64,000 nt of DNA from Lytechinus pictus (Eukaryota; Echinodermata; Echinoidea; Temnopleuroida; Toxopneustidae): assembly GCF_037042905.1 (NCBI RefSeq), contig NC_087249.1, positions 12,157,501 through 12,221,500 on the forward strand. The letters are read 5' to 3'. The position numbers and the translations under genes are program-made. Below are positions 1 through 11,000 of this stretch, one piece after another. Position 1 is the stretch's first letter. The number at the start of each line of letters is the position of its first letter. Under the pieces are notes generated by a model. That model saw only the letters and a program-made list of their open reading frames with translations, did not search any database and had not been told where the DNA came from.

Positions 1-158
1 TTTCCCCGTTTTTTGGCAATTAATGCCAAGAGGGAATATTAATTTGCATTTCAGTCGCGTTAATTTTCAAAAGTTTGATTCATTAAAGACAAAAATTGAA
101 GAGCCCCAACGGGGGGATTTTGCATTGTAAGTCCCCTAGTGGTGGCTGCACGATAGCG

Positions 159-227
159 AGCCGTCTGTGTACGAGGAGAAATTAAAAAAATAAAAAAATG
201 TTTAAAAACTCCTCGAAACAGACGGCT
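159..227. repeat. Short inverted repeat (hairpin / MITE remnant)
   Basis: The arms AGCCGTCTGT..CGAGGAG (159-178) and CTCCTCG..ACAGACGGCT (209-227) are near-perfect reverse complements around an A-rich loop of about 30 bp. It looks like a small foldback or the remains of a MITE. It lies in the intron after the first exon of the minus-strand gene at the left edge. Confidence 0.6.
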
Positions 228-363
228 GCCAGCTGTCTAGACATGACCAAGCCAGGCCACTCTCAGTTTCAATTCATGGTTTAATGAATTGAACTGTCTG
301 TGAAGAAGATGCTCTTGTGAACTTGAAAATTAGGAAGTAATTTTGATCATGTTTTTCACTCAC

Positions 364-728
364 CTGGCACAAGTATTGAGCTCCTTCGCAGTGAGGAAGC
401 CGAATGTTCTGTTGAGAAACTCGAGACATTCCGTCATAACCCACGAAGATGCATCCACGGTCATCTCCTCACCGGGATCACCGCCCTCATCACCGCTCCC
501 CTCTGGCTCTGCCTCTGGCTCGGCTTCATGCCGAGTCTCGATCTCGTAATTTTCCTCTGTAACTTTTCCTGCTTGATTGTCCATTATTTCCACACTGGGA
601 GTTTTAGTAGGACAAGCATGACAGGGTTCAAATTCTGCAGGCCTTCTTGTGTTCATTGGAGAGTATGATCCTGATCGTGATGTTGATAGCTGCCTGACCA
701 GTCGCTGAGCGAGCTGAGGTATGCTCAT
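364..728 (-). CDS. First coding exon of an unidentified gene (partial, runs off the left edge)
   Basis: On the minus strand an open frame ends at a good splice donor: GTGCCAG followed by GTGAGT, so the exon ends at 364. The ATG at 728-726 begins MSIPQLAQRLVRQLSTSRSG, an Arg/Ser/Leu-rich segment without acidic residues that resembles a mitochondrial targeting peptide. An acidic stretch follows, rich in EAEPE and GDEGG, and then a more ordered end (SSWVMTECLEFLNRTFGF). The frame stays open upstream to a further Met at 812, so the start is uncertain. The exon holds 121 codons plus two bases. I do not recognise the family; mitochondrial location is inference from the N-terminus only. Downstream exons lie outside the window. 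Confidence 0.6.
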
Positions 729-812
729 GTTTACATGAGGTCGTCCTCGAGGACGTCTGTCCAGTAGTAAACAACAAAGAGCGCTGACCAAATTGTGATC
801 AGCTGAACACAC

Positions 813-2507
813 CCATCCTGGCCTGAAATAAGCCGATATTTTTATGGTGTCTCTGAGCTGAGGAAATTCAATAGGACGAAATACTAGTACGGTACCCGGG
901 AAATCCCCATGCTTTGAAAGCCCACCACGATCATCAACAACAGAACAAAAAGAACTTTAAAAACGGGGAAACGATCATAGTATTTTCTTTAATATCTTAG
1001 GTAAAAAATTAACATATTTCGAAATTTTGAGGGGGTCTATTATGAGGAAATGTAAGAAAAGAAAGGGAAAAGGAAGAAATTTTATTTTCTAAATTATATT
1101 GTCAAAATCTTTCAGCTCGTCTTTCAGAAAATTAACTTCACATGAAGGGGTCATTTTTTTGGGCTCGCTTTCTACTTTTTAGAAATTTTGCTTCATACAC
1201 CATGTTTAGCCCCTCCGAGTCGAATTGGCCCATTATGCCGCTGATCATGCGCCTTTTTTGTACTTATTTTTAATTCGATCCCCAAAAGATGAATTTGTTC
1301 CTTAAGGCCCCACTGCAAAGTATGGTTTCTGCCTCATGACATGCATGCTAGCTGATAGAGCTAAAGAAATCTGATATGATGAAATATAAAAGAATGTCAT
1401 TTTAATATTTGTTCAGTGTGAAAATTAAAAAATTTATCATCATAAAAATATCAAATTTATTTGACGTGTTAACACTGTTCGGGGCATGCAGATCTAGTTT
1501 AACTTGGAGGGGGGGGGGGGGTGGAGGTGACTAACAGTATAGTTGGTTTTGCATGACCCAAGAGCCCAAGCTGGAACACTGGTCCTTGCATTGAGAGCTA
1601 TATAGGCCGGCCGGGGCACAATGTTGTAACATTTAGATCCTCGGCGCGGGCGAGCGAAGCGCCTAGGCCCGCGCTGAGGGGGGGGGGGTGAGTTTTCAGG
1701 CCTATCCCCTGCACTATATATGTACATGGCCTTTGTAGGGACTTTGAATTGTGTAAAACTGGAGTATATTAATTGATTATATAGAATAATAATAATAAAA
1801 AAAATCCCTTGGAAATTATAGGCCTATAAGTTTTAATGCGAACGAAGGACTGTCGTCCGGGACTGTCATGAAAACTTGTAACAAAATATTCATTATACTG
1901 CGCAGCTAGAGCGATGAGCCTGTCAGAACAAGTGATTGATCGATATATGCTTATTGGCCGGTTTTCACATATTAAATTTTGTATTATATACACTTATAAT
2001 TAAAACGTCCGAAGTCTTATCCATTGTCATTTCAGGAACACTTGAAATGTATGCTGCGAGGGCAGGGGCCGTTGAAGCGGAGGGGGGGCTGGGCTTCACC
2101 CCCCCCCCCCACTTATTTGTACAAAAACGTAAAAATGATCATAGGATTGTGATTTTTTGCATGGTCAGCCTCCCCACTTTTTGCTCAGCCCCCCCCCCAC
2201 TTTGAAAACCGTTCCGTGGCCCCTGGAGGGGGGGGGGGGGAAGGGTCGCTGGGGTCGCTTCGCCGCCCCCCCCCCCCCCCCCCGCTGCCCGTGTTATTTG
2301 TTATCAATGACTCATTTACATATTCTATCGATTATTTCAGCTGCCAACTCATTTTTGCGAACGCAACAGCCGGATAGCAATACCATTTCCCTTAAACAGT
2401 TTGGACACATTTTATTCATTTTACGAGGAGCTTGTAAGTATTTGGTATGCATCGTTATTCATCAACACTAACAGTTCAATTATTTTTAGGTCGCTCAAGA
2501 CAGTTAT
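813..2507. other. Non-coding stretch with G/C homopolymer tracts
   Basis: No exon is supported here. It probably includes the promoter side of the left-edge gene. Several runs of 9 or more G or C occur (about 1507-1520, 1679-1688, 2099-2110, 2226-2240, 2266-2283). A GC-rich patch near 1640-1680 (GCGGGCGAGCGAAGCGCC) resembles the hairpin motif repeated at 23-26 kb. Confidence 0.5.
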
Positions 2508-4550
2508 ACAAAACCGAGATAGACGCGGCCGATCTATGTGTCATTGTGTTTTTACCAGTCCCATGTGCTAGAATTTATGTAAGCTCCCTGGGTTACATCT
2601 GTACTGTACTCTGTAGTGTGGTGGTCTGTGTTTGCGACTGTGTGGTCAGATAAATGTGTGTGTATTTGAGTTTTGTCAGACGTGTATCAATCAGATATGA
2701 TTATTTACGTCTGGGACCGACCTTTAACGTCACCATCCGAAAGACGTGACCAGGGGCAGGGCTCGAACCTCTGGCTCTGCATCAATTTGTAACTTCCCCA
2801 CATAATATTAATAATAAAGTTGGATATGAATTTATACTTTTTTCATTTAAAATATTCAATCAAATTAAATGAAATATGTATGAGACATTTGTTGGATATC
2901 ACAAATGATGGAAAATACTTAGTTTTTAAGGCTAAGTCAAGGTCAAAGGTTAGCCAAGGCTAATTTTAATTTTAAGGCTAATTTTAAGGTCCACAAAACC
3001 GAGATAGACGCGGCCGATCAATGTGTCATTGTGTTTTTACCAGTCCCATGTGCTAGAATTTATGTAAGCTCCCTGGGTTACATCTGTACTGTACTCTGTA
3101 GTGTGGTGGTCTGTGTTTGCGACTGTGTGGTCAGATAAATGTGTGTGTATTTGAGTTTTGTCAGACGTGTATCAATCAGATATGATTATTTACGTCTGGG
3201 ACCGACCTTTAACGTCACCATCCGAAAGACGTGACCAGGGGCAGGGCTCGAACCTCTGCATCAATTTGTAACTTCCCCACATAATAATAAAGTTGGATAT
3301 GAATTTATACTTTTTTCATTTAAAATATTCAATCAAATTAAATGAAATATGTATGAGACAGTCAGACCGCAGGTCCCTATGCTAATGAGCAAAAAGGCCA
3401 GATTCATCCAAATCATCTCGTGGCTGAATCCTCCTCCTTGCAAAATCTCGTGATTCGTGAGATTGTCTTTCTCTAAGAATTTACCTGTTTTAATCTCAAG
3501 TTAAATGAAATATTATTGCACTATCAGATAGAGTAAAAGTTACTCTTTCATATTGGTCATTTATTTTGTGTACAATATTTTGTTAAATAAGTAAATTTCT
3601 GGCCCGAAAATGTGCCTCAAAACTGAATTTTCTTCCCCTGTTTTCTTTTGCAAATTGTGCAAAACTTTTTATTTTGAGCCTCAATAATATCTCTATCACC
3701 ATAAAGCTGAATTTCTGTACTTTCTCACAATGCCACTCTTGATATGCGGCACCTTTTAATCGGGTCAAGATCACACTTTTCCCACCAAGGTACAAGACGA
3801 GATTTCTGAAATTTTGTACTTGCATGAAATCCAAAGTTCTGATTGGCAGGATAAGGATCACAGAACTGCAGGCGCGGGGTATTTGAGGAGATTACCACAT
3901 GGGAAGTGCGACCTTCCCACGAACCCAGGCACTGGGACCGTTGGAATTTGCCATTGTGTGGTCTCTTTGACCAATCAGAGTGCAGTATTCTTGTTTTCAA
4001 ACTGCTTTACATGTATGTACTTGGCAAATGAAAAGTGTGATCTTGACCCGATTAAACCAATTCTTATTTTAAAACCTATATCATTTCAAAGCATATATAT
4101 TCAGCTTTATCATGATATAAAAATCATTTGGGCTCAAACAAAAATAAAGTGTGAAAATAGCAGCTTTTGTCAGGTGAAAATATGTATTTTGTAGCATATT
4201 TTAGATCAAAATTTTAACCTATATTACAAAATCTTTGAATAAATCAAAACACATGAACTGAAAGAATGATTCTTCCTCTTTACAATGGTACCAAATTCAT
4301 GAAATTCGATGCACAATTAGAGCAGCAATGACCGAATGAAAAGAGGTGTTTTGGTCCGCATCAAGCTCATTAAATATGCAAAACATCTCAAGTCATGAAT
4401 ATCACTTGGATGAAAGAAGCCACTTTCTTCGGACCTGCAGTCTGACTGGAGACATTTGTTGGATATCACAAATGATGGAAAATACTTAGTTTTTAAGGCT
4501 AAGTCAAGGTCAAAGGTTAGCCAAGGCTAATTTTAAGGTTCACAAAATCA
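2508..4550. repeat. 485-bp tandem duplication; second copy split by an insertion
   Basis: The block starting ACAAAACCGAGATAGACGCG at 2508 recurs at 2993 with very few changes (for example GATCTATG against GATCAATG, and a 7-base CTCTGGC-type deletion). The second copy breaks off at 3360 and resumes at 4449 with the same sequence (GAGACATTTGTTGGATATC) that is continuous in copy 1 near 2881. Each copy carries a GGGCTCGAACCTCT box like the B box of tRNA-derived SINEs (about 2758 and 3241). The short frames it contains are identical between copies and look non-coding. Confidence 0.85.
3359..4448. mobile_element. 1.09-kb DNA transposon-like insertion with terminal inverted repeats
   Basis: The ends are CAGTCAGACCGCAGGTCC on the left and, reverse-complemented on the right, CAGTCAGACTGCAGGTCCG. 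The flanks are GAGA at 3355-3358 and 4449-4452, while the uninterrupted copy of the host sequence has a single GAGACA near 2881. This suggests a 4-bp target duplication; if the terminal CA is counted as flank, the duplication would be GAGACA. Inside is a perfect 24-bp inverted repeat (AATCGGGTCAAGATCACACT.. at about 3759 and its complement at about 4030). No transposase frame is visible, so it is non-autonomous and its superfamily is unassigned. Confidence 0.8.
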
Positions 4551-4878
4551 GAGATTTTTTATCAAAAAGTGTAACTATGATATTCTTCTCTCTTTACCTT
4601 TGAAACTTTATTCATCTTAGTTGTTTTCAAAGTCAGCACTACTACTAATAGTACTATTGCTATATTGAATTGTGCGGGTCTGAAAATGAGAATTAATTGT
4701 TGATATCCTCATCCAAGACAAATCATGTCTTGATAAGGTTGTCCTTATGTCTTGAGCTTTTTTTTTTACTTCACCAACTCCACTTTTGGGACCATGTAAT
4801 AGGTAATTAAAGGTTAGAACATCTACTATTCTAACTCTGCAACAACTTAGTGAAGTCGCAAGTTTTTATTTATTTTTG

Positions 4879-6055
4879 TCTCACCTGCATAGCAGAGTGA
4901 GACTATAGGCGCCGCTTTTTCCGACGGCAGCGGCGACGGCGGCTTCAACACCAAATCTTAACCGAAGGTTAAGTTTTTGAAATGACAGTATAACTTAGAA
5001 AGTATATAGACCTAGTTCATGAAACTTGGCCATAAGGTTAATCAAGTATTACTAAACATCTTGCCTGAGTTTCAGGTCACATGACCGAGGTCAAAGGTCA
5101 TTTAGGGTCAATGAACTTTGACCATGTTGGGGGAGTCAACATCAAAATCTTAACCTAAGATTAAGTTTTTGAAATGTCACCATAACTTAGAAAATATATG
5201 GACGTAGTTCATGAAACTTGGACATAAGGTTAATCAAGTATTACTGAACATCCTGCCAGAGTTTCAAGTCACATGACCAAGATCAAAGGTCATTTAAGGT
5301 CAATGAGCTTTGGCCAAGTTGGGGAAATTTGTTGAAATACCATCATAACTTTAAAAGTTTATGGATCTGATATATGAAACTTAGACATAAGAGTAATCAA
5401 GTATCACTGAACAGCCTGTGCGAGTTTTAGGTCACATGATTAAGGTCAAAGGTCATAATTTAAGTCAATGAACTTTGGCCAAGTTGGGGGTATTTGTTGA
5501 ATTACCATCATAATTTTGAAAGTTTATGGATCTGATTCATGAAACTTGGACATAAGAGTAAACAAGTATCACTGAACTTCCTGTGCGAGTTCTAGGTAAC
5601 ATGACCAAGATCCAAGGTCATTTCAGGTCAATGAACTTTGGCCAAGTTGGGGTATTTGTTGAATTACCATCATAACTCTGTACTTAGTGTAAAGGTCTAG
5701 TTCATAAAACTTTGACATACGAGTAATCAAGTATCACTGAACATCTCATGCGAGTTTCAGGTCACATGACCAAAGGCAAAGGTCATTTAAGGTCATTGAA
5801 CTGGCCATTTGGACGTAATTATTAGATTGCTGTCCTAACTTTCAAAGTTTATAGATATAGTTTATAAAATGTGGATATAGGGGTAATCAAGTATCACTGA
5901 CAAGTCTTAGGTGGCATGATCATGGTCAAATGTCATTTATTGACAATGAACGTAGTATTGTATCATATGAATGGTGTTTTTTGTGAATAATCATTTTATA
6001 GTAATTTTCAAAGTCAGCACTGTTGCTGTATTGAATCGCGTGATGCAGGTGAGAC
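4879..6055 (+). mobile_element. TIR element with ~170-190 bp tandem units carrying AGGTCAAAGGTCA motifs
   Basis: It begins GTCTCACCTGCATAGC and ends with the complement, ATGCAGGTGAGAC. Inside are about six diverged tandem units containing the phrases GTTCATGAAACTTGG, ATCAAGTAT(C/T)ACTGAAC, GGTCACATGACC and AAGGTCAAAGGTCATTTA. A GC-rich (CGGCGACGG)-type patch lies just inside the left end. A second copy in reverse orientation is at 56547-57494. No protein frame is seen. Confidence 0.8.
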
Positions 6056-6643
6056 TGCCAGAGGCGCTCCACTTGTTATTTTTTTATTCCGACCTGGATT
6101 TGAGGATGTCTGGGGAGGAAAACCTGTGGGTTAATTACGGTTATTGAATTAACCCTTTTCCAGGGCACGACAAACCCGCTTGCCCGGGGCAAGTGAAATT
6201 GACATGCGGGCAAGCATTTTTCAAAGTCAATTGCCCGATCGGGCAAGTGCTTGTTTTGAAAATGAAAAAGATAAATTGACAGTAAAGTTTAATAATTTTT
6301 TGATAAATTGCAATCATCGGCCAATTATCTCTCATACAATGTCATACCAGTCAAAAAACAGTGGAAACATGTCAAATCAGCGCCAATTTACCGACATTTT
6401 ATCGCCAGCATTCCCGTTCGATGGGGGCTGCCATCTTACTTTCTAAACTACACTGTGCGCATGCGCTAGCAATCGACGAAGGAGCTAGCTGGGGAAACCC
6501 CTCTCTCGCGCCCTCTGAGCGCATGTTCTAATACATCGGCGCTACAGTACATGTACGGACGTACACGAGCGATCGCAAGCCAGTCGACTCTCGAGCTAGA
6601 TCGCGCTGAACGCATGCAAGCTTCGGACTGACTCGGCCAGGAC

Positions 6644-7541
6644 CAGGGTTAAAAAAACACCAAATATCATTAGGATTTTTGTTATATGATTGGATTGTTT
6701 TTATTTGCTTGAAGTTTGAACTTTTTCCTCTTTCTTTCTTTTTTATCCTTCCTTCTTGCCCTTTTTTGTTACATATCTATTCTTATTTCCTGATCCTTTC
6801 TCTCTGTTCATTTTCTTTCTTTCCTTCTTTCTCTTACTTGCCTTCTATATTACATTTCCTTTTTTTATTTCCTTCATTCCTTCTCCCTTCCATTTGTTTT
6901 TATTTTCGTTCTTTCTCTCCTTCCATTATTATTATTTTTTTTTTCATTCTGGCCTCCCTTCATTCTTTCCTCCCTCTCTTTCCTCCTTTCTTTCTTTCAT
7001 TATTTATTTCATTTTGTCCTTATTCTTTTCCCTTATACTTTCTTTCCCTTTCTTCCTTCATTCCTTCCCTCCTTCCTTCCTTCCTTCTTGTTTTCTTCTT
7101 TCTTTGTTTCTTCCTTTCCAAGAATGAAGGAAAAATTTTCTTTCCTTCATTCTTTCTTTCCTACTCCCTTTTTCTTACTTTCTTTTTGTCTTTCTCTTCT
7201 TTATTTTGGCTTTCACACATTTATTCATCTTCCCTTCTTTTCTTTCTATATTCAATTCAAAGAATGACGGAAACTTTTTTATCTATTTTTATTCTCTCTC
7301 TCATCCTTCTTTTATTAGAACTTTCTTATATTTTTTATTATTTCCTTCATTTTCCCCTTCATTTTTTCTTTCTTTCTTCTCAATTTATCTCTTTTCTTTC
7401 TCTCCTTTATTCTTTCGTTCACCCTCCCTTCCAATTCTGTATATTTTTTTCACAAGTCTAACACTGTGTAGCCTTCTTTCTTGATCTTTTTTTTTGTCGA
7501 TTGTCCTGTATTTCATAATTTTGTGAAATCTTGTCACCCTG
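6644..7541 (+). mobile_element. Nested hAT-like element, internally deleted copy of the 14315-15850 family
   Basis: It is flanked by a perfect 8-bp duplication, GCCAGGAC, at 6636-6643 and 7542-7549. The right end ATTTTGTGAAATCTTGTCACCCTG matches the right end of the element at 14315-15850. The left end is reduced to CAGGGTT followed directly by the internal AAATATCATTAGG.. region, so about 0.65 kb of the left side is missing. The body is a T/C-rich tract (TTCC/TTTC) from about 6720 to 7440. Long Phe/Ser-rich frames across it are artefacts of that composition. Confidence 0.8.
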
Positions 7542-7584
7542 GCCAGGACTCGGCTTCAACTTCAAAGTTCAAACCAAATAAACA

Positions 7585-7722
7585 ATGAGTCGTCAGACTA
7601 AAATAGGCTACTTTTGTCGTCGTGATCGGAGACCAGAACAACTTGAACAAGAGTCAAGAAAAAGAAATGCCAAGGGCAGCGCCAGTAAATCAAGTTCAGC
7701 CAGGACAGAAAAGAATAGTTAA
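7585..7722 (+). pseudogene. Small frame inside the hAT-like element (possible transposase N-terminal remnant)
   Basis: An ATG-started 45-codon frame begins MSRQTKIGYFCRRDRRP and is rich in Lys, Arg, Ser and Gln. It lies in the right part of the host element, just after the nested insertion. Some hAT transposases begin with a basic 'KQ..L..FF'-like segment, so a transposase remnant is possible, but the resemblance is weak and the frame may be chance. Confidence 0.25.
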
Positions 7723-8066
7723 GAGCAAAAGAATTTTTGAAAAAAAATCGGGGAAGCAGTTTTTTCTATCGGGCAAGCAAATTTTTTTATCACTTGCCCG
7801 ACAGGGCAAGTGATGATTTTTTTTGTAGAGGCCTGCCTTTTCCATACCCAGGCAGCCTCTCCAACTCTCATCTCTAGGTCTTATTTTCTTATATAGTGGA
7901 AAAATTGTAGTTGATTTTCTCTTTAATTTGTTTGTAACTCTGTACTCTCTATGTTTTGAAATGCCCAATAAAATAATAAGTTAATTAAGTGTGACTGCAG
8001 TGAGTGATCTGAAACACTCTTTTCTATTTTCTAAGCAGATGCTGATCATTGAAGAAAGGGAACACT

Positions 8067-11000
8067 ATGTGGAAGACTTTGGTGGATATTTGCCTAACGG
8101 GTATTATAGCAACACTCCTAATACTCAACATAAATACGATGACAGTACTTGGGTAAGTTTTTTTTTAATGAACGATGGTGATGAAAGTGACGGTGATAAC
8201 AATAGTAATAAGGATAATGGTAGGCCTAATGATAATTTGTACATGATGTAGATAATGGCAAGATGATTATAGTGATGATAATGGTATACATGTAGATTAT
8301 CGATGACAATAATACTATTAATGATATAAAAATTATAGTTTTAGTGGATTCAGGATTTTTAAATATATGTGGATGTAGATAATGGCAAGATGATCATAGT
8401 CAAATAGTGATGATAATGGTATAGATTATTGATGACAATAATACTATTAATGATATCAAAAGTAATAGTTTTAGTGGATTTAGGGTTTTAAATATAGATG
8501 GGGCAGGGGGTGTAGAATCCCACTTTGAAAATATAGGGGCATAGATAAGTAGCTATATTAAAGAGGTACTCCAGGCAGAAATATAATTTGAACAGATAAA
8601 GAAATATCAGACAAACATAACTCTGAAAATTTCATCAAAATCGGATAACAAGTTATGACATTTTAAAGATTTCCATTATTTTGGTAAAATGTTCTATGCA
8701 TGTCTTCATGAATATTCAATGAGCACACTGATGCAATATACATATCCCCACTTGTTCTTTTGTAATGGTATTAAACATGAAATTAAGTTTAATTCAAATT
8801 TTGTCCTCCAAGAATAAAAAAAAATGGATTGAAAACTGATTTAATGCATAAGATATTCATTACTGAAACTTATTTTATTATACTGGGAAAATATCATACA
8901 CACATGTAAGGAAATATGATATTATAAGTACTGTATGATTTCATGTGATAACATAAGAAAAAAAAAAGAAAGAAAGTGGGGATGTGACTGTTGTGACATT
9001 ATCACCCCACCAAATTCATGATGATATGCATATGAATGTTTTCACAAAATATTGGTAAATGTGAGAATTCAATAAGTTTGTCATCCGTCATCAGATTTTG
9101 ATGACATTTTCAGCATTATGCTCAGTGAATTTTACTCTATTAAAAAAAAATATTATTTTCAGCCTGGAGTACCTCTTTAAAGGACAAGTCCACCCCAACA
9201 AAAGTTGATTCGAATAAAAAGAGAAAAATCCAACAAGCATAACACTGAAAATTTCATCAAAATCGGTTGAAAAATAATAAAGTTATGACAATTAAAAGTT
9301 TCGCTTAATTTCACAAAACAGTTATATTCACATCCTTGCCGGTATGCAAATGAGGAGACTGATGACATCACTCACTATTTCTATTGTGTTTTATCATATG
9401 AAATATGAAATATTCAAATTTTGTCCCTGTTGTCATGTGAAACAACTATTAATTCCTTCCTGAACATGTGCAATTGGCATTGTTTAATACTATGTGGTTC
9501 AATCAAGTTGGTCCTTATTGTCAAATCTGTAAAAAATGAAATATTGTATAATTCAAACAATAAAAAAAAGAAATAGTGAGTGAGGGACATCGACTGTCTC
9601 ATTTGCATGTCACTGAGTTGTGCATATCACTGTTTTGTTAAAAATAAGCGAAACTTTAAAATGTCATAACTTTCTTATTTTACATCCGATTTTGATAATA
9701 TTTTCAGCATAATGCTTGTTTGATTTTTCTCTATTTATTCAAATCAACATTATTCTGGGGTGGACTTGTCCTTTAATATTCTTGTTCATTGGGCAGTTCT
9801 CATAATAAAGAGGGGGCACATAGTGAAAACATCAGTATCAGAAAATTAATCATTGAGGAGAGAAAAATGATGGATAAAGTGGAGGAGGATAAAGATTCAA
9901 ACACTAGAATATCATCATTCAGACATATACAAGATTTTGTCTGCAAAGAGGTAAAGTTTGTGGTCACTAAGTATAATGATTTTTCAATTTTCCAACGTAT
10001 TATTTATTTGTTTACTTACTCACTCAGCAATCCATCCATCTGTCCGCCCGCCCGCCCGCCCCTCCGTCCATCCAAACCATCCCTCCTTCCACCCACCCAT
10101 CCATCCATCAAAATATTGCCCAGCAATACAGGCTGAAGGGGTCAGTTTACAAATTGAAACAAAATATGATGATACAACAAAATAAAACACAAGTACAGTA
10201 TGAATTGTATAAACAAAAATGAAACTCTACATGGATGATGTGTATTTCATGAAAGGAAAAGTAATGGAAAAGGAAATTCCTAGAAATTTTAATGATGATA
10301 TTACTTTGTTTTTATCTTACCATCGTTAGTGCTCCAGTAGAAGATCGAGAGGAGAAGGGAGAGCAGGAGAATGAGAAGGTTGAATTCCAGAAGACAGATG
10401 AAGTAGGATCACCAACGTCGTGCTGGGAAACAGAAAATTTTACGTACATTGGATCCTGTGATCCATGCCACCTTTTAGCATCGGTATGTGGAAAAGAAAA
10501 AGTAAAAAGGAAACTAAACTTCTGGGGCCTGTTGCAGAAAGAGTTGCGTTTAAACGCAAGTCAAAATATCAAGCGCAAGTCCCGAATACGGGTGCTTCAT
10601 TGGCTGAAAATCAAGTTGCGCAAGATTTTTTGAGTTGCGTTTGATCGCAACTCTTTCTGCAACGGGCCCCTGGGGGTGTAACTTTAAGAGATATGATTGA
10701 TATTGACAGTTGATTTTAATTTTTTATACATGGTTTGTCCAGTTATGCTTAACTGTACTATTGATTGTATGGCTATCTATTATGTTACATGGCCCTGGTC
10801 CTGTTTCAGAAAAAAACTAATGATTTATTATTGAATCTTCAATGATTATGGTGACTTTGGGATTATGGTAACTACAATGGAAATTTTGATTTTGACCAGT
10901 TGGCTGTTGATCCACATTGAAAAAGTGTTCATAATTGTAAGTCTTTTATGGAATAGGCCCCTGGGTTTACACAAATATGTGAACGGGATGATCTGGGAAG

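Larger units (their letters stand above)
6161..7835. mobile_element. hAT-like non-autonomous element with CTTGCCCGGGGCAAGT ends, split by a nested insertion
   Basis: Its ends are CAGGGCACGACAAACCCGC and, reverse-complemented, CAGGCCTCTACAAA. It is flanked by CCTTTTCC at 6154-6161 and again at 7836-7843, read as a 7-8 bp target duplication. The subterminal regions contain paired CTTGCCCG/CGGGCAAG hairpins. A second copy of the family is at 32172-34552. Without the 906 bp of nested insertion plus duplication, this copy is about 770 bp. Confidence 0.75.

Noticed and set aside
2447-2653. Frame with a Cys/Val-rich hydrophobic end, considered as a JTB signal exon
   Set aside because: It lies in the tandem-duplicated repeat, its phase does not fit, and a better JTB first exon exists at 8067-8152.
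3583-4194. Overlapping frames of 91-126 codons on both strands
   Set aside because: They fall across an internal inverted repeat of a transposon; the mirrored pieces (for example EKCDLDPIK on both strands) are explained by the palindrome.
6679-7484. Phe/Ser/Leu-rich frames of up to 260 codons
   Set aside because: They lie in a pyrimidine tract inside a hAT-like element; overlapping frames are open in several phases, as expected of TTC/CTT composition.
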